This document shows, in pieces, positions 47,022 to 56,236 of a stretch of 64,000 bases of DNA (the first letter of the stretch is position 1; each line of letters begins with the position of its first letter). The DNA comes from an uncultured Hyphomicrobiales bacterium. GTDB taxonomy: Bacteria; Pseudomonadota; Alphaproteobacteria; Rhizobiales; Beijerinckiaceae. The translations under genes and the position numbers were made by a program. The stretch is taken from NCBI GenBank assembly GCA_903825465.1, contig CAIKAR010000030.1, positions 186,001 to 250,000 of the forward strand, in the 5' to 3' direction. The notes under the pieces were generated by a model. It had not been told where the DNA came from. It saw only the letters and a program-made list of their open reading frames with translations, and made no database searches.

Positions 47022-47123
47022 ATGAACCCGTTCACCCGCCGCCAAACCATCTCCGTTGGCCTCGCCCTGCCTTTGGCCGCCGTGCGCGCAGTGGCGCGCG
47101 ACAACGGGATACGCGCGGATTGA
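47022..47123 (+). pseudogene. orphan twin-arginine signal peptide (gene remnant)
   Basis: A 33-codon frame starting ATG encodes MNPFTRRQTISVGLALPLAA, a nearly perfect Tat signal peptide (TRRQTI, then a hydrophobic core ending in Ala-x-Ala-like VRAVARD). It stops after a few more codons. It looks like the beginning of an exported enzyme gene whose body was lost, joined directly to tlyA. Alternatively it is a chance frame or a leader; the Arg pair plus hydrophobic core makes chance less likely. Confidence 0.45.
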
Positions 47124-47863
47124 ACCCCAGGGGTCGCCGGGCCGATGTCGTCCTCGTCGAACGGGGCCTATTCGAAAGCCGCAACAAGGCGCGCGCCGCG
47201 ATAGAAGCCGGCGGGGTCAGCGTCAACGGAATACGTGTCGGCAAACCCGCCGATCCGGTCGATCCAGATGGCGTCATCGAAGCGAAAGCCGCGTTTCCCT
47301 GGGTCTCGCGCGCCGGACTGAAACTCGAACGCGGACTCGATTTGTTCGAGACCGACGCCTTCGGAAAGACATGCCTCGACATCGGCGCTTCCACGGGGGG
47401 ATTCACGCAAGTTCTTCTATCGCGGGGGGCCGCTCGTGTTTACGCCGTCGATGTCGGCCATGGTCAACTGCACGCGAGTTTGCGCGAAGATGGTCGCGTG
47501 GTCGCGATGGAAGGCGTCGACGCCCGCGCGCTTTCGACTGACCTTATCGATAGCCCTCCTGAATTGATCGTCTGCGACGCGAGTTTCATTTCTCTTAAAC
47601 GGGTTCTTCCCACCGCTCTATCTATGGCCGCGCCCGGCGCGACACTGATTGCGTTGATCAAGCCGCAATTCGAGGCGGGCCGGGCCAACATCGGCAAAGG
47701 CGGCATCGTGCGGGATGAGCGGATCCATCGCGATGTGCGGGCGGATATCGCGGATTTCATAAAGGCGAACGGTTGGATCACGTTTGGCGAGGCGCCTTCG
47801 CCAATCGCTGGCGGCGATGGCAACAAGGAATTTCTCATTGCCGCGAAAAAGGCTTCGATATGA
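47120..47863 (+). CDS. tlyA: TlyA family rRNA 2'-O-methyltransferase
   Basis: A 247-residue protein with an N-terminal S4 RNA-binding domain (RADVVLVERGLFESRNKARA) and a FtsJ-like methyltransferase domain with SAM motif CLDIGASTGGFTQVLLSRGA and the catalytic D in CDASFISLKRVLP. TlyA methylates the 2'-OH of C1409 in 16S and, for some members, C1920 in 23S rRNA. It begins at an unusual TTG, overlapping the remnant frame. Its stop overlaps the next methyltransferase start by 4 bases (ATGA), indicating an operon of two rRNA modification genes. Confidence 0.92.
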   Translation: MNPRGRRADVVLVERGLFESRNKARAAIEAGGVSVNGIRVGKPADPVDPDGVIEAKAAFPWVSRAGLKLERGLDLFETDAFGKTCLDIGASTGGFTQVLLSRGAARVYAVDVGHGQLHASLREDGRVVAMEGVDARALSTDLIDSPPELIVCDASFISLKRVLPTALSMAAPGATLIALIKPQFEAGRANIGKGGIVRDERIHRDVRADIADFIKANGWITFGEAPSPIAGGDGNKEFLIAAKKASI

Positions 47864-49149
47864 TCGCGACGCGCGTTGAATTGACAATCGACCGACTGGG
47901 TCAGCGCGGCGAGGGAATCGCGCGCGGACCGCACGGCCAAGTTTTTGTCGCGCACGCCCTGCCCGGGGAACTAATCCTTGCGGAAGTCGATGGAGAGCGC
48001 GGGCTTCTCGTCGACGTGTTGAAACCAAGCCCTGATCGAGTCGCGCCGTTCTGCGTCTATTATGGTGTCTGTGGCGGCTGCGCCATTCAGACCCTCGCTT
48101 TGCCAGCTTACAACGATTGGAAGCGTGGCCTGCTGACGGAAGCGCTGGCGCGCGCCGGCCTGACGACCAATGTGGCGCCATTGATCGAGGCCCATGGCAA
48201 GGGTCGGCGTCGCGCGACATTTCACGCCCGGTTCGAGAAGGATCCTGTTGAACGGTTGCGCATGACCGTGGGCTTCATGCGTGCTCGCGCGCACGACATC
48301 GTCGATATTGAAGCCTGTCCGATTCTCGAGCCTGAAATGGCTGGTGCGCCCAGCCTCGCGCGGGCCTTCGCCAGAACGCTGTCGCCATTGATGAAACCGC
48401 TCGATATTGTCGTAACGGCGACGACAGGAGGGTTTGACGTCGATATCCGCGGCGTCGGCGCCCTCAACGCCGAGCAAAGAGCGGCCCTCGTCGCGCAAGC
48501 CGAACGCTTGGATATCGCCCGCGTGTCGAACCACGGCGACGTGGTCATTGAACGGCGCGCTCCAACGCTGAAAATGGGGCGTGCGTTCGTCGCTATGCCG
48601 CCGGGCGGCTTTCTGCAAGCGACGTTGGCCGGGGAGAATGCGCTGTGCGAACTCGTGCTCACGGCGACGAAGAAGGCGAAAAGGGTGGCCGACCTCTTTT
48701 GCGGCGTTGGGACTTTCGCCTTTCGCCTTGCGGAACGATCCGAGGTCTTGGCTGTTGAAAGCGACGCGGCCTCGTTGCTGGCGCTCGAGCGGGCGGCGAA
48801 TTTCATGGCGGGGTCGCATGGGGTGTCGGTTGAGCGTCGCGACCTCCATCGACGGCCTTTGTCGCGAGCCGAATTGGAAAACTTTGACGCGGTTGTTTTC
48901 GATCCTCCAAGGGCGGGCGCATTGGAGCAAGCGAAGTTGCTGGCGGTGTCGGACGTTCCGGTCGTAGTGGCGGTCTCTTGCAATATCCAGACGTTCGTTC
49001 GCGATGCGGCGGCGCTCGTTGAGGGTGGGTACGAATTCTCCCATGTCTGGCCCATCGATCAGTTCAAATATTCGCCGCATTTGGAAATGGTTGGCGAGTT
49101 TCGCCGGCGAAAAGCGGTCTCGCGTCGTCGCGTGAGTCTTCTCGGTTAG
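47860..49149 (+). CDS. class I SAM-dependent RNA methyltransferase, TrmA/RlmD type
   Basis: A 429-residue RNA m5U methyltransferase-like enzyme. It has an N-terminal TRAM-like domain (VELTIDRLGQRGEGIARGPH), an Fe-S cluster motif with Cys in PFCVYYGVCGGC, motif I VADLFCGVGTFAFRLA, and the catalytic Cys in AVSCNIQTFVRDA. The end of the cluster sequence (CPIL) gives the fourth Cys. Substrate base (23S U1939 or U747) cannot be chosen. Coupled to tlyA by the ATGA overlap. It is the last gene before the gene-free candidate origin. Confidence 0.9.
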   Translation: MIATRVELTIDRLGQRGEGIARGPHGQVFVAHALPGELILAEVDGERGLLVDVLKPSPDRVAPFCVYYGVCGGCAIQTLALPAYNDWKRGLLTEALARAGLTTNVAPLIEAHGKGRRRATFHARFEKDPVERLRMTVGFMRARAHDIVDIEACPILEPEMAGAPSLARAFARTLSPLMKPLDIVVTATTGGFDVDIRGVGALNAEQRAALVAQAERLDIARVSNHGDVVIERRAPTLKMGRAFVAMPPGGFLQATLAGENALCELVLTATKKAKRVADLFCGVGTFAFRLAERSEVLAVESDAASLLALERAANFMAGSHGVSVERRDLHRRPLSRAELENFDAVVFDPPRAGALEQAKLLAVSDVPVVVAVSCNIQTFVRDAAALVEGGYEFSHVWPIDQFKYSPHLEMVGEFRRRKAVSRRRVSLLG

Positions 49150-49512
49150 GCGAGTTGGTTATGGGCTTGCGGTGCCGGCTTTCAAATAAGAATGTTTGGT
49201 AAGACTCTTGTTTTTTCTTCTTGTCGCGCCTGAAAGAGCGGGCGCGATCCCTCCACCGGTTTTCCCCCGATGACGCTGGTGGATTCAATCGACGTGGAAT
49301 TTGGTGAAAATCCAGGGAATAAGAAATAACGATTTTCAATCAATTGGTTGTTGCCGATTCATTCGGACATTGGGGCGGGTTCGGCGAACTTGCGGCGGGA
49401 ACCTCGACGGCATCCTGGAATCATCGTCAACATTTCGCGTGGGGAATGAATCGGCTATTATCCACCGGGCCCGGCGGCGAATTCATGCTTTTCCACGCCC
49501 GGAGATGATTAC
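49150..49512. other. candidate chromosomal replication origin (oriC), gene-free region
   Basis: A 363-base stretch without genes, directly before ppsR. In Caulobacter and other alphaproteobacteria oriC lies between hemE and this gene (RP001). The stretch contains a near-perfect DnaA box TTATCCACC (49458-49466), a weak one TTTTCCACG (49489-49497), and a W-box-like TCCCCA on the minus strand (49445-49440). AT-rich runs lie at 49181-49225 and 49317-49352, unlike the surrounding DNA. hemE itself is not the left neighbour here; a methyltransferase is. No CtrA site is evident. The call is an inference from position and box content. Confidence 0.45.
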
Positions 49513-50346
49513 GTGAGCCGGAGCTATTTTCATCTTCACCTGGTGTCGGACGCGACGGGAGAGACGTTGATCGCGGTCAGCAGGGCGGTCGCGGCGCAAT
49601 ACCAGGGCGTCGCGTCGATCGAACACGTCTACCCGTTTGTGAGGTCGCTCGCGCAGCTTGATCGCGCCATAAGCGAAATCGAAACCGCGCCCGGCGTGGT
49701 GCTTTTCACGCTGGTCGACACGGAATTGATTGGCCGGCTCGAGGCTGTTTGCCGCGATATCGGCAGTCCTTGCCTGTCTGTCCTTCAGCCCATTTTCAGC
49801 TTGTTTCAAGCTTATCTGGGCACGGCGTCGACGTCGCGGCCCGGCGCGCAGCACATGCTGAACGCCGACTATTTCAAACGCATCGACGCGCTGAACTTCA
49901 CGATGTTGCACGACGACGGCCAATTGCCCGAAAATCTCGAGCAAGCCGACGTGGTTTTGCTGGGCATCAGCCGCACGTCGAAAACGCCAACCTCGATCTA
50001 TCTGGCGAATCGCGGAATAAAAACCGCGAATGTGCCGCTTGTTCCGGGCGTGCCTTTGCCGGGGGGCGTGGAGGAGATCAAGGGGCCGCTTGTTGTCGGC
50101 CTTGTGGCGTCGGCCGAGCGGATTGTTCAAATTCGCCAAAACAGGCTTCTCGCGCTGAACGCGGACCAGGAGACCTCCTATGTCGATCGAATGTCGGTCG
50201 CGGAGGAGGTCGCGCATTCGCGGCGGCTCTTCGCGCAGCACGGATGGCCGGTGATCGATGTGACCCGTCGGTCTATCGAGGAGACGGCCGCCGCGATCAT
50301 CGATTTGTACAAGGAACACCGCATCAAGTTCATCGCGCAGTCATGA
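49513..50346 (+). CDS. ppsR: PPDK regulatory kinase/pyrophosphorylase (PpsR, DUF299 family)
   Basis: A 277-residue protein of the kinase/phosphatase family that regulates pyruvate phosphate dikinase or PEP synthase by threonine phosphorylation. The P-loop-like motif is [20 protein letters not shown]; the N-terminal [13 protein letters not shown] and the C-terminal [14 protein letters not shown] are signatures. A GTG at 49513 is the start. It overlaps maf by the ATGA pattern. This gene (RP001 in Rickettsia) is the conserved right-hand boundary of the origin in alphaproteobacteria. Confidence 0.93.
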   Translation: MSRSYFHLHLVSDATGETLIAVSRAVAAQYQGVASIEHVYPFVRSLAQLDRAISEIETAPGVVLFTLVDTELIGRLEAVCRDIGSPCLSVLQPIFSLFQAYLGTASTSRPGAQHMLNADYFKRIDALNFTMLHDDGQLPENLEQADVVLLGISRTSKTPTSIYLANRGIKTANVPLVPGVPLPGGVEEIKGPLVVGLVASAERIVQIRQNRLLALNADQETSYVDRMSVAEEVAHSRRLFAQHGWPVIDVTRRSIEETAAAIIDLYKEHRIKFIAQS

Positions 50347-50972
50347 GAATGGCGGCGGTGGATTTGTGGCGGCGCGCCGATCCCCCGCTGCTGGCCTCCA
50401 CCAGCTCTACACGTGTTAAACTGTTGGAATCGGCCGGGATTCCGTCCGTGGCGCGCGATCCTGGGCTCGACGAGCGCGCGTTCGAGCATAGCGCGATCGC
50501 TCCCGGCGCGGGGCCCGGCGCGGTGGCGGAGGCTTTGGCGATCGCAAAAGCCATGGGCGTGGCGCGCCGGTTTCCCGGACGGATCGTCGTTGGCGCGGAC
50601 CAGACCCTGGCGCTTGAAGGCGTTCGCTTTTCCAAACCCGCCTCCCGCGAACAGGCGGCGCGTCATCTTGGCCGGCTCTCCGGAAAAACGCACTTTCTTT
50701 ATTCCGCCGTCGCGGTTGTGATCGACGAGGCGGTGGCGTTCTCCACTGTCGCGGTCGCCGCCATGACCATGCGCGCGCTCACGCGGGAATTCATAGACGC
50801 CTATCTGGAGCGCGCCGGCGCGTCGGTTTTAAGTTCAGTCGGCGCTTACCAAGTCGAGGGACTTGGCGTCCAGCTCTTCGAAAAGATCGACGGGGATCAC
50901 TCCACAATTCTCGGTCTGCCGCTCCTGCCTCTGCTGGCGTTTTTTCGGGAGCGCGGTTATCTGGCGGCCTAG
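50343..50972 (+). CDS. Maf-family nucleotide pyrophosphatase
   Basis: A 209-residue septum-formation (Maf) family protein. It starts near [19 protein letters not shown], and has the nucleotide site [12 protein letters not shown] and [20 protein letters not shown]. Maf proteins hydrolyse non-canonical or modified NTPs (dTTP/UTP or m7GTP/pseudouridine triphosphate). The C-terminal segment [20 protein letters not shown] is the family signature. It overlaps ppsR by 4 bases. aroE, usually next in this block, is absent. Confidence 0.94.
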   Translation: MRMAAVDLWRRADPPLLASTSSTRVKLLESAGIPSVARDPGLDERAFEHSAIAPGAGPGAVAEALAIAKAMGVARRFPGRIVVGADQTLALEGVRFSKPASREQAARHLGRLSGKTHFLYSAVAVVIDEAVAFSTVAVAAMTMRALTREFIDAYLERAGASVLSSVGAYQVEGLGVQLFEKIDGDHSTILGLPLLPLLAFFRERGYLAA

Positions 50973-50987
50973 CGCCCGGCAAAAGGA

Positions 50988-51611
50988 ATGCGGCTGGCGA
51001 TGATCGTGATTGGCCTGACGGGCTCGATTGGGATGGGGAAATCGACCACGGCGTCGCTGTTCGCCGAGACGGGCGCGCGCGTCCACGATTCCGACGCCGC
51101 GGTGCACGAATTGTACAACGGCGCCGGCGCGGCGATCATCGAAGCGGAATTCCCCGGCGTGACGAGCGGCGGGAAAGTCGACCGGCGGAAGTTGGCGGAC
51201 CTCGTTCTGGGCGATCCCGCGGCGCTCGGCAGGCTGGAGAAAATCGTCCATCCCCACGTGGGCAAGGCGCGGTCGGACTTCGTCGCGGAATCGCGGCGCG
51301 AGGGTTGCCGGATGGTTGTGCTGGACATCCCCCTGCTTTTTGAAATCGGCGGGGGGTCGGAGGTCGATGTGATCGTCGTCGCCAGCGCGCCAGCGGATGT
51401 CCAAAGGGCCAGAGTGCTGGCGCGGCCGGGAATGACGGAAGAAAAGTTCGAGGCAATCGTCCAGAAACAAACGCCCGACGCGGAGAAGCGCGGCCGGGCC
51501 CATTTCGTTGTCGAAACCCACAGGGGAATCGAGTTCGCCAGACGGCGGGTCGAATCGATTGTCCGCTGCCTTGGCAATTTTCAAATCGAGGAATTCGGAG
51601 AATCGCGGTGA
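50988..51611 (+). CDS. coaE: dephospho-CoA kinase
   Basis: CoaE performs the last step of coenzyme A synthesis. The 207-residue protein has the P-loop IGLTGSIGMGKSTTAS, the Asp in HDSDAAVHELY and the lid segment VQRARVLARPGMTEEKF. ATG 50988 and ATG 51000 are both in frame; the former is kept because AAAGGA stands beside it. The stop overlaps the dnaQ GTG start by 4 bases. Confidence 0.95.
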   Translation: MRLAMIVIGLTGSIGMGKSTTASLFAETGARVHDSDAAVHELYNGAGAAIIEAEFPGVTSGGKVDRRKLADLVLGDPAALGRLEKIVHPHVGKARSDFVAESRREGCRMVVLDIPLLFEIGGGSEVDVIVVASAPADVQRARVLARPGMTEEKFEAIVQKQTPDAEKRGRAHFVVETHRGIEFARRRVESIVRCLGNFQIEEFGESR

Positions 51612-52297
51612 GGGAAATCGTCCTCGATACGGAGACAACCGGCCTCGATCCCGCGACCGGCGACCGTCTGGTTGAAATCGCCTGTGTTGAAATCGTCAAT
51701 CTGGTCCCAACCGGCGCGTCGTTTCATTCCTACATCGATCCGCAAAGAAGCGTGCCCGCCGAAGCGTTCCGGATTCACGGGCTGTCGACCGAATTCCTGA
51801 AGGGAAAGCCGCTGTTCGAGTCGGTCCACCAGGAATTTCTTGAATTCATAGGCGAGTCCCGGCTGATCATTCACAACGCCGAATTCGACATGAAATTCAT
51901 CAACGCCGAGCTGGCGCGCGCTGGCGCCCCCGCGCTTTCCTTCGACAGGGTGTTCGACACGCTGCTCTTCGCCCGCAAAAAACATCCCGGGGCGTCAAAC
52001 TCGCTGGACGCCTTGTGCGCGAGATATCGGATCGACAATTCCAAGCGCTCGAAACACGGGGCTCTGCTTGATTCCGAGATTTTGGCGGAACTCTACACCG
52101 AGTTGATGGGCGGGCGGCAGACAACGTTGACGCTGGCCGAAACGCCGAAAATACGGGCCGCGGCGATGTCGAAAAAGGCCGCGCCGCGAACCGCGCCGCT
52201 ACGCGGCGACCTCTCGCCCGCCGAGTATGAACGGCACCGCGAATTCGTGACGTCGATTGGCGAGAAAGCGCTTTGGAGCAAATACCTCGCCGGATAA
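51608..52297 (+). CDS. dnaQ: DNA polymerase III subunit epsilon
   Basis: DnaQ is the proofreading 3'-5' exonuclease of the replicase. The 229-residue protein has ExoI LDTETTGLDPATGDR, ExoII HNAEFDMKFIN and ExoIII in HGALLDSEILAELY. The C-terminal YERHREFV and WSKYL segment probably binds the alpha subunit. A GTG start overlaps coaE. It is convergent with secB, ending 5 bases from it. Confidence 0.96.
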   Translation: MREIVLDTETTGLDPATGDRLVEIACVEIVNLVPTGASFHSYIDPQRSVPAEAFRIHGLSTEFLKGKPLFESVHQEFLEFIGESRLIIHNAEFDMKFINAELARAGAPALSFDRVFDTLLFARKKHPGASNSLDALCARYRIDNSKRSKHGALLDSEILAELYTELMGGRQTTLTLAETPKIRAAAMSKKAAPRTAPLRGDLSPAEYERHREFVTSIGEKALWSKYLAG

Positions 52298-52302
52298 CCG
52301 CC

Positions 52303-52779
52303 TCAAGAGGGAATCGAGCTCGCCGGCTGCATTTCAGCGAGCCGTTGCCGGTACAGCGCCATGAAATCGATGGGATCGATGAAAAGCGGCGGGAAGCCAC
52401 CGTTCCGCACCGCGTCGGCGACAACTTGCCGGGCGAACGGAAACAACAGGCGCGGGCATTCGATCATCACGACCGGCTGCAATTCCTGGGCGGGAATGTT
52501 CCGCAGCCTGAAGATACCGGCGTAGCGCAGCTCGAACTTGAACAAGGTCGTTTCCTTGGCGAGCGCGGAGCCCTCCAGCACAAGCTCGACCTCGAATTCG
52601 ATTTCGGTCACCTGCCGCGCGTTGACATTGACCTGAATGCCGATGTTCGGACCCTGTTCCTGTGGCCCAATCGATTGCGGAGCGTTCGGGTTCTCGAACG
52701 AGAAATCCTTGATGTACTGCGCCAGGACGTTCAATTGCGGGGACTGATCCTCGCTCGCGCCGTTGCCCTGCTCAGCCAT
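52303..52779 (-). CDS. secB: protein-export chaperone SecB
   Basis: SecB keeps preproteins unfolded and delivers them to SecA. The 158-residue protein starts with [19 protein letters not shown] and has [10 protein letters not shown] and [15 protein letters not shown], then [16 protein letters not shown] and [15 protein letters not shown], all typical. Its position after dnaQ is the conserved order of this class. The 166-base gap to the ABC1 kinase gene contains nothing recognised. Confidence 0.96.
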   Translation of the reverse strand: MAEQGNGASEDQSPQLNVLAQYIKDFSFENPNAPQSIGPQEQGPNIGIQVNVNARQVTEIEFEVELVLEGSALAKETTLFKFELRYAGIFRLRNIPAQELQPVVMIECPRLLFPFARQVVADAVRNGGFPPLFIDPIDFMALYRQRLAEMQPASSIPS

Positions 52780-52945
52780 TGTCGATCTCCTTCTCGCGCG
52801 AAACGACGTTCGATCCGGAGGTCCAAAAAATGGGCCGGTGCTTCGCCTGCTTCTCCAAAAACGCGATTTCCGCTAACACGGTGGCACAGCCAATTCAAGA
52901 TCGTGAAAATCCGTGGAAGTCCCGCGGCGAGATGGTGGAGCGACG

Positions 52946-54283
52946 ATGGATGACGAGGCCAATCGCCTCAGCGCGCGGGTTGTTCGACACGCGCGCGTTG
53001 GAGCGGGCCTGGCGGGCGTGGCGGCGCGTGTCGCGACGTCGCGGTTTCAAGGCGGAAGGCCGTCCAACGCGGACGCTTTCACGGCGGCGCTGGGAAACCT
53101 GAAGGGGCCGCTGATGAAGGTCGCGCAGATGCTGTCGACCGTGCCGGATCTCCTGCCCCCCGAATTCGCCGACAAGCTCCAAACGTTGCAGGCGAACGCG
53201 CCGCCCATGGGCGGGGGTTTTGTCGCGCGTCGAATGCGGGCGGAACTCGGCGAAGGCTGGCGCGCGCGTTTCGGCGATTTCGACGTCCACCCAGCGGCGG
53301 CGGCTTCCCTGGGGCAGGTGCATAGAGCGGCTTCACTGGAGGGAGAGCCCCTCGCGTGCAAACTGCAATATCCCGATATGGATTCGACTGTGGAGGCGGA
53401 TCTCTCCGGGCTTCGCGTGTTGCTGTCGCTGCATCGCCGAATGGACCCGGCCTTCGACACCAGCGAAGTTCTCGCCGAGATAGGCGACCGCGTTCGCGAA
53501 GAACTCGATTATGAAAGGGAGGCGAAACACGCCGCGCTCTATCGCTCGATGCTGGCGGAGGCGCGCGACATCCGCGTGCCGGGGACGCGTCCCGCGCTGT
53601 CGACGCGGCGGTTGCTCACCATGGATTGGCTGGACGGCGACAACCTGCGCGCGCATCAATCCGCTCCCCTCGAAACACGCAACGCGATCGGCCAATCGAT
53701 TCACAAGGCCTGGTGGCATCCATTCGCCAAATTCGGCGTCATTCACGGCGACCCCCATCTCGGCAACTACAGTGTTTTCGGAGGCGGCGAGGGCGTCAAT
53801 TTGTTGGACTACGGCTGCGTGAGGGTTTTTCCGCCCAGCTTTGTCGGCGGCGTTGTCGATCTTTACCGGGGTCTCTTGCACAACGAGCCCGACCGCGTCG
53901 CGCACGCCTATGAAACCTGGGGTTTTCGCGGACTCAGCAAGGACTTGATCGAGATTTTGAACATCTGGGCCCGGTTCATCTACGGGCCCGTGCTCGACGA
54001 CCGGGTCAGAACGATCGCCGATGGCGTCGAGCCCGCCCGTTATGGGCGCCGCGAGGCCTACACGCTGCACATGGGCTTGCGTGAAAAAGGTCCAATCAAG
54101 ATCCCGCGCGAATTTGTCTTCATGGATCGCGCCGCGATCGGCCTGGGCGCGGCCTTCCTGCGTTTGGGCGCGGAACTGAATTTCCACAGGATGTTCGAGG
54201 AAATGATAGGCGAGGACTTCCAGGTGAACGCCGTCGAAAACCGCCAGCGCGGGGCGCTTCAACAGGCGGGATTGGCGCGATAA
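52946..54283 (+). CDS. ABC1/UbiB-family protein kinase
   Basis: A 445-residue ABC1 (UbiB-like) atypical kinase. Early part carries GNLKGPLMKVAQMLSTVPD, the KxGQ-type motif in the KVAQ form common in alphaproteobacterial members; the nucleotide loop is AAASLGQVHRA; the ExD-like DYEREAKHAALYRSM, catalytic HGDPHLGNY and the DFG-like LLDYGCVRVFP follow. Such kinases or ATPases act in ubiquinone biosynthesis and lipid homeostasis. GATGGTGGAGCGACG around 52931-52946 leads the ATG 52946. Confidence 0.9.
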   Translation: MDDEANRLSARVVRHARVGAGLAGVAARVATSRFQGGRPSNADAFTAALGNLKGPLMKVAQMLSTVPDLLPPEFADKLQTLQANAPPMGGGFVARRMRAELGEGWRARFGDFDVHPAAAASLGQVHRAASLEGEPLACKLQYPDMDSTVEADLSGLRVLLSLHRRMDPAFDTSEVLAEIGDRVREELDYEREAKHAALYRSMLAEARDIRVPGTRPALSTRRLLTMDWLDGDNLRAHQSAPLETRNAIGQSIHKAWWHPFAKFGVIHGDPHLGNYSVFGGGEGVNLLDYGCVRVFPPSFVGGVVDLYRGLLHNEPDRVAHAYETWGFRGLSKDLIEILNIWARFIYGPVLDDRVRTIADGVEPARYGRREAYTLHMGLREKGPIKIPREFVFMDRAAIGLGAAFLRLGAELNFHRMFEEMIGEDFQVNAVENRQRGALQQAGLAR

Positions 54284-54389
54284 CCACGCGATCCATCGCG
54301 TGGAGAGCGTTCGGCGGGGCTCCCGGGCGTGATTGCCGAGCTTTCGCCTTTGAGCTAGTACAGGGTGAAGATATCTTAACGAGGCTTCT

Positions 54390-54539
54390 ATGACAGGCGA
54401 TCAAGCGGTTTCCACCGGCCCATCGGACATGGACTACCCCGAGCACGAGCGCACTTACGCGGGCTTCGTAAAGCTCACGAAATACGGCGTGATTTTTCTC
54501 GTGATTCTGCTGGTGGGCATGGCGAAGTTCCTGCTTTGA
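54390..54539 (+). CDS. aa3-type cytochrome c oxidase subunit IV
   Basis: A 49-residue protein, MTGDQAVSTGPSDMDYPEHE at the start, then ERTYAGFVKLTKYG and a single transmembrane helix (VIFLVILLVGMAKFLL). This is the bacterial aa3 oxidase subunit IV (COX4_pro_2), a single-helix subunit seen in Paracoccus and Rhodobacter complexes. GAGG lies close before the ATG at 54390. It lies directly upstream of pntAA, an arrangement repeated across the order, though the main oxidase genes are elsewhere. Confidence 0.88.
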   Translation: MTGDQAVSTGPSDMDYPEHERTYAGFVKLTKYGVIFLVILLVGMAKFLL

Positions 54540-54618
54540 AGCGGCCGCGCCGGGGCATCCGCGAGCGAGGCCGTCCCGGATCTCATTGACCCGCTGTTTC
54601 CCGACGGAGTTGTTTGCA

Positions 54619-55764
54619 ATGCGCATTTCCGTGCCAAACGAAACCGCGAGCGGCGAAACGCGGGTCGCCGCGACGCCCGAGACCGTCCGGAAGCTGGCGG
54701 CGCTGGGTGGCCGCGTGGTGGTTCAGGCCGGCGCCGGGGTGAAGTCGGGAATTCCCGATAGCGAGTTCGCGGCGGCCGGCGCTGAAATCGAGCCAAGCCT
54801 CGCGGCGACAATGGCTGGCGCGGACCTGGTTCTCGGCGTTCGCCGACCAGACGCCGGATCGCTTCAGGGTGTCGCCAGGGGAGCGGGCGTCCTCGCGATC
54901 ATGGACCCCTATGGGGCGGACGCCGCGCTGAAGGGCCTGGCCGACGCGGGCGTCAGCGCCTTCGCGATGGAGTTGATGCCGCGCATCACCCGCGCCCAAT
55001 CGATGGACGTGCTGTCATCGCAGGCGAATTTGGCGGGCTACCGCGCGGTCGTCGATGGCGCGGGCGAATATGGCCGGGCTCTGCCGATGATGATGACGGC
55101 GGCGGGCACCGTGCCGGCGGCGAGGATATTCATCATGGGCGTTGGCGTCGCCGGATTGCAGGCGATCGCGACGGCGCGACGCATGGGCGCGATCGTCACC
55201 GCCACGGATGTTCGGCCGGCGACCAAGGAACAAGTTGAATCGCTGGGCGCGAAATTCCTCGCCGTCGAAGACGAGGAATTCGCCCAGGCGCAAACCGCCG
55301 GCGGCTACGCCAAGGAAATGTCCAAGGAATATCAGGCCAAGCAAGCCGCCCTGACCGCCTCCCACATCGCCAAGCAGGATATCGTCGTCACCACGGCCTT
55401 GATCCCGGGGCGGCCGGCGCCGAAGCTGATTTCCACCGAGATGGTCAACTCGATGCGGCCCGGATCGGTGATTGTCGATCTCGCCGTCGAACGCGGCGGC
55501 AATTGCGAATTGGCGAAGCCCGATCAGATCGTCGTCACCGAAAACGGCGTGCGGATCATCGGCTATCCCAATCTCGCGGGCCGGATTCCCGCGACCGCGT
55601 CCAGCCTGTACGCGAGAAACCTGTTGGCCTTCGCCGAAACCCTGATCGACAAGGAAAGCAAGACTTTCGCGCCGAATTGGGACGACGAGCTGGTCAAGGC
55701 GACTTTGCTGACCCGGGACGGCGCGGTGACGCATCCGAATTTCGTTCCCAAAACGCAATCCTAG
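54619..55764 (+). CDS. pntAA: Re/Si-specific NAD(P)+ transhydrogenase subunit alpha, part 1 (dI)
   Basis: The NAD(H)-binding domain I of proton-translocating transhydrogenase, which drives hydride from NADH to NADP+ by the proton gradient. The 381-residue protein begins MRISVPNETASGETRVAATP; the nucleotide motif is GVGVAGLQAIATARRMGA, and RPAPKLISTEMVNSMRPGS follows. GGAG precedes the ATG at 54619. In this class the alpha subunit is split in two genes. It is followed by the small membrane part at 55813. Confidence 0.96.
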   Translation: MRISVPNETASGETRVAATPETVRKLAALGGRVVVQAGAGVKSGIPDSEFAAAGAEIEPSLAATMAGADLVLGVRRPDAGSLQGVARGAGVLAIMDPYGADAALKGLADAGVSAFAMELMPRITRAQSMDVLSSQANLAGYRAVVDGAGEYGRALPMMMTAAGTVPAARIFIMGVGVAGLQAIATARRMGAIVTATDVRPATKEQVESLGAKFLAVEDEEFAQAQTAGGYAKEMSKEYQAKQAALTASHIAKQDIVVTTALIPGRPAPKLISTEMVNSMRPGSVIVDLAVERGGNCELAKPDQIVVTENGVRIIGYPNLAGRIPATASSLYARNLLAFAETLIDKESKTFAPNWDDELVKATLLTRDGAVTHPNFVPKTQS

Positions 55765-55812
55765 GGATCGCGCGGACCGAAGGTTTGATAAACGGGATTG
55801 GAGAGCGCGGCG

Positions 55813-56232
55813 ATGGCCAACGAAGCGACGCAGCAGTTCATCGACACGGTGCGCAAGGCCGCTGAAAACTATTCCGACCAGGTCGCGGGCGCCGCTGGCG
55901 ACGCGGCCCACGCCGCATCGGGCGGCGCGATCGACCCCTTTGTCTTTCGCCTCGCCATTTTCGCCCTGGCGATCTTCGTCGGCTACTACGTGGTGTGGTC
56001 CGTCACGCCGGCGTTGCACACGCCGCTGATGTCGGTGACGAACGCCATTTCCTCGGTGATCGTGGTCGGCGCGCTTCTGTCGGTCGGCGTCGACGCCGGC
56101 GCGGACGCCGGCGATGGCGCCCTGTGGGCGCGCCTGTTCGGCTTTTTCGCCCTCATTCTGGCGTCGGTGAATATTTTCGGCGGCTTCCTCGTCACCGAGC
56201 GGATGTTGTCCATGTACAAGAAGAAGGGCTGA
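55813..56232 (+). CDS. pntAB: transhydrogenase subunit alpha, part 2 (membrane, dIIa)
   Basis: A 139-residue protein with three to four transmembrane helices ([52 protein letters not shown]). It forms part of the proton channel. The start [12 protein letters not shown] at 55813 has GGAGAG upstream. It ends MLSMYKKKG, the conserved end, five bases before pntB. Confidence 0.93.
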   Translation: MANEATQQFIDTVRKAAENYSDQVAGAAGDAAHAASGGAIDPFVFRLAIFALAIFVGYYVVWSVTPALHTPLMSVTNAISSVIVVGALLSVGVDAGADAGDGALWARLFGFFALILASVNIFGGFLVTERMLSMYKKKG

Positions 56233-56236
56233 GGCG

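Noticed and set aside
49064-49339. Minus-strand small frame across the end of the methyltransferase gene and the origin candidate
   Set aside because: No conserved motif, Ser/Arg/Lys-rich and overlaps a real gene; the region is better explained as non-coding.
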